Shown piece after piece: positions 62,429-64,000 of a stretch of DNA of 64,000 bases. This stretch comes from CALZJC01 sp963781065 (GTDB lineage Bacteria > Acidobacteriota > Thermoanaerobaculia > Multivoradales > JAHEKO01). The stretch lies in NCBI GenBank assembly GCA_963781065.1, contig CAWAET010000005.1, forward strand, positions 310,001-374,000. The letters are read 5' to 3'. Position numbers and translations under genes: made by a program. The notes below the pieces were generated by a model that saw nothing but the letters and a program-made list of their open reading frames with translations, was not told the DNA's origin and searched no databases. Within the stretch, counting starts at the first letter, position 1. Every line of letters begins with the position of its first letter.

Positions 62429-63829
62429 TCAGGCGGCGGCCGAGGGATGGCTCGGGCAGCCCTGGTCGTTGAAGTGCGGCGGATCGTAGACGGTCATCAC
62501 GTCGCGGATCATGGCGTCATAGTCGCCGTCGAAGCGGTCGAGGTCGTAGCAGCCGAGCGGGTTGGCGATGGCGTTGACCAGGCAGCGGTTGCAGAACGAG
62601 CAGGGCTTGTCGGGCAGCCGGTGGCCCGCCGCGAGGATCTTGGGCAGGTCGTTGTTGGCGATCAGCGGCCGGGCGATGGCGAAGCCGTCGCAGGAGCCGT
62701 CTTCGAGCCACTGGCTCATCAGCTGGCCGTCCTGGAAGCCGCCGGTGTTGATCACCGGGAATCTCCGCTCACTCTCCCCTTCCCGCTTGTAGCCCCTCTC
62801 GTCGAGCGCCTGCTTGATGGATCGGCAGAGCTCGATGCTGACGCCCTCGAGCGGATAGCGCTTCTTCACCCGGTTCCAGAGGAAGAGGAAGACCGGGCGC
62901 AGGATCTTGTAGTGGAACATCACGTAGTTGAAGAATCCCCGCACGCCGCTCGACTGCATGCCGCCGTACCACCAGTTGAGCTCGTCGGGCGGGAAGCCGC
63001 CGGGCGGCACCAGCGGATGGGGAAAGAGGCTGCCGGCGGAAACGTGCAGCCCGTCGGCGCCGTCTTCCTCGACCCACTTGCAGATCTGGGTGTACTCCTC
63101 GAGGGTGTTGCCCTTCTTCTCCCAGAAGTAGAGCGCGTTGTTCTCGTCGATGGCGTTCATCTTGACCTGCATGTGGAAGTCGTCGCCGACCTCGTTGCGG
63201 ATCGCCGCCATGACCTCCTTCAGGAACCGGTAGCGGTTTCTCAGTGAGCCGCCGTACTCGTCCTTGCGGTCGTTGATCGCCGAGCTCAGGAACTGGGTGA
63301 ACAGGTAGCCGTGCGAGGCATGCAGCTCGACGCCGTCGAGCCCGGCCTCGCGGGCGCGCCGGGCGCCGTCGGCGAAGTACTGGACCAGCTGGGCGATCTG
63401 CTCCTTGGTCGCGGCCTGACAGAGCAGGCCGTGGAAGGTGTCCATGTTGTTGGTCGACGACAGGCTCAGGTTGCGCGCGTTCTCGACCCCGCCAACGTCG
63501 CGCTGCCGGCCCGAGTGGCTGAGCTGCATGATGAACTTGCAGCCGTGCTCGTGGGCCGCCTCGCCAACCGCCCGCCAGAACGGGATCTTGTCGTCGTTGT
63601 CGATCAGCGCGTAGTTGGGCAGGATCCGGCCGCGGATGTGGACCGGCACGAACGACGAGATGATCGCTCCACAGCCGCCGCGGGCGAATTTGGTCTCCCA
63701 GTTGATCCGCGCCTGGGTCCCGGAGCCGTTGTAGTTGTCCCACCGACCCGAGATGCTGGATCGGAAGATCCGGTTCTTGACGGTGAGATTGCGAAACTCC
63801 AGCGGCTGAAAGATGACGTCGTTATCCAT
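62429..63829 (-). CDS. Old Yellow Enzyme-family oxidoreductase with an iron-sulfur cluster motif
   Basis: 466 residues. A TIM-barrel flavoenzyme: MDNDVIFQPLEFRNLTVKNR at the N-terminus, FIMQLSHSGRQRD, and the diagnostic HGYLFTQFLSSAINDRKDEY. A C-terminal Cys cluster PCSFCNRCLVNAIANPLGC matches the [4Fe-4S] site of 2,4-dienoyl-CoA-reductase-like OYEs, but there is no following NAD-binding domain. Such enzymes reduce alpha,beta-unsaturated carbonyls; plant 12-oxophytodienoate reductase belongs to the wider family. No signal peptide, so cytoplasmic. First gene of the operon with two di-haem cytochromes. GGGGGG lies 10 bases upstream of the ATG. Confidence 0.88.
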   Translation of the reverse strand: MDNDVIFQPLEFRNLTVKNRIFRSSISGRWDNYNGSGTQARINWETKFARGGCGAIISSFVPVHIRGRILPNYALIDNDDKIPFWRAVGEAAHEHGCKFIMQLSHSGRQRDVGGVENARNLSLSSTNNMDTFHGLLCQAATKEQIAQLVQYFADGARRAREAGLDGVELHASHGYLFTQFLSSAINDRKDEYGGSLRNRYRFLKEVMAAIRNEVGDDFHMQVKMNAIDENNALYFWEKKGNTLEEYTQICKWVEEDGADGLHVSAGSLFPHPLVPPGGFPPDELNWWYGGMQSSGVRGFFNYVMFHYKILRPVFLFLWNRVKKRYPLEGVSIELCRSIKQALDERGYKREGESERRFPVINTGGFQDGQLMSQWLEDGSCDGFAIARPLIANNDLPKILAAGHRLPDKPCSFCNRCLVNAIANPLGCYDLDRFDGDYDAMIRDVMTVYDPPHFNDQGCPSHPSAAA

Positions 63830-63861
63830 GTTCGTCGCCCCCCGTTAGAAGTGCATCGCCC

Positions 63862-63879
63862 GGCCTTCCGGCCGGGTAC
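63862..63879. promoter_or_regulatory. Leader hairpin of the OYE operon
   Basis: CCCGGCC-TTCC-GGCCGGG forms a perfect 7-bp stem with a UUCC loop in the leader between the promoter and the OYE start. It could stabilise or attenuate the mRNA. Confidence 0.35.
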
Positions 63880-63932
63880 AAGGCGCGCCGCCCGTTGGCG
63901 GCCGTCCCTTTGGGTTCAGATGGTGCGGGCGC

Positions 63933-63960
63933 AACATAGCATCAATCTCCGAGACCGCAA
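63933..63960 (-). promoter_or_regulatory. Promoter of the OYE-cytochrome operon
   Basis: On the minus strand TTGCGG (63955-63960) and TATGTT (63933-63938) are separated by 16 bases, and TGC before the -10 makes it an extended -10. Leader of about 100 bases. Confidence 0.5.
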
Positions 63961-64000
63961 AGAGTGCCGGCGGCGGCCCTGCGCCACCCTGGCCGGGGTG

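Overview
This is a GC-rich stretch of a Gram-negative bacterial chromosome. The outer-membrane barrel protein, several lipoproteins, an inner-membrane acyltransferase and periplasmic c-type cytochromes all imply two membranes. The 16S rRNA text, the high GC content and the gene mix fit a deep group such as Acidobacteriota (possibly the Thermoanaerobaculia side). That placement is an impression and was not searched.

Layout. 1-2.9 kb: a tandem-FKBP secreted isomerase (cut by the window edge) diverges from a TMTC-like membrane/TPR protein. 3.0-8.6 kb: one complete rRNA operon on the minus strand (16S, tRNA-Ile, tRNA-Ala, 23S, 5S) with processing stems, boxA elements and a consensus promoter that overlaps the purN stop codon. 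8.6-15.8 kb: de novo purine genes in a divergon (purF-purM-purN on minus, a purS-purL fusion and purQ on plus). 15.8-20.9 kb: a fatty-acyl-AMP ligase faces a radical SAM / acyl carrier protein / acyltransferase operon, with an AbrB-Doc toxin-antitoxin pair between them. 21-30 kb is the accessory-looking part: a YycJ-like hydrolase, a large secreted protein of unknown function, a coupled nucleotidyltransferase-XRE-nucleotidyltransferase operon, a PspC-flavin oxidase fusion and a class 3 lipase with a histone-H1-like tail. 30-35.2 kb: an envelope operon (TPR protein, CsgG/LpoB-like protein, protease/propeller/barrel protein) followed by a phosphodiesterase-like hydrolase. 35.4-47.5 kb: a housekeeping block dprA-topA-trmFO-xerC-(PH-like)-hslV-hslU-lipoprotein-dapF-tyrS, in which hslU carries a single-base frameshift. 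47.6-55.2 kb: an ApbE-like protein, a ferric-iron ABC transporter, a small membrane protein, citrate synthase and an epimerase. 55.4-63.8 kb: two convergent units carrying a cyclooxygenase/dioxygenase-like haem peroxidase with a catalase-like lipoprotein, and an Old Yellow Enzyme with two membrane-anchored di-haem cytochromes.

The most interesting candidate system is the last one. Its enzyme classes (fatty-acid-dioxygenase-type peroxidase, catalase-related haem protein, OYE-type enone reductase, di-haem oxygenases/peroxidases) resemble those of eukaryotic oxylipin routes. Other items worth a second look are the PspC-flavin oxidase fusion, the three-gene nucleotidyltransferase operon with an operator on its -10 box, the lipase with a lysine-rich tail, a Doc toxin lacking the catalytic His, and a recurring arrangement of -10 boxes only 6-14 bases upstream of start codons. 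All functions are read from sequence motifs by eye; no database search was run.
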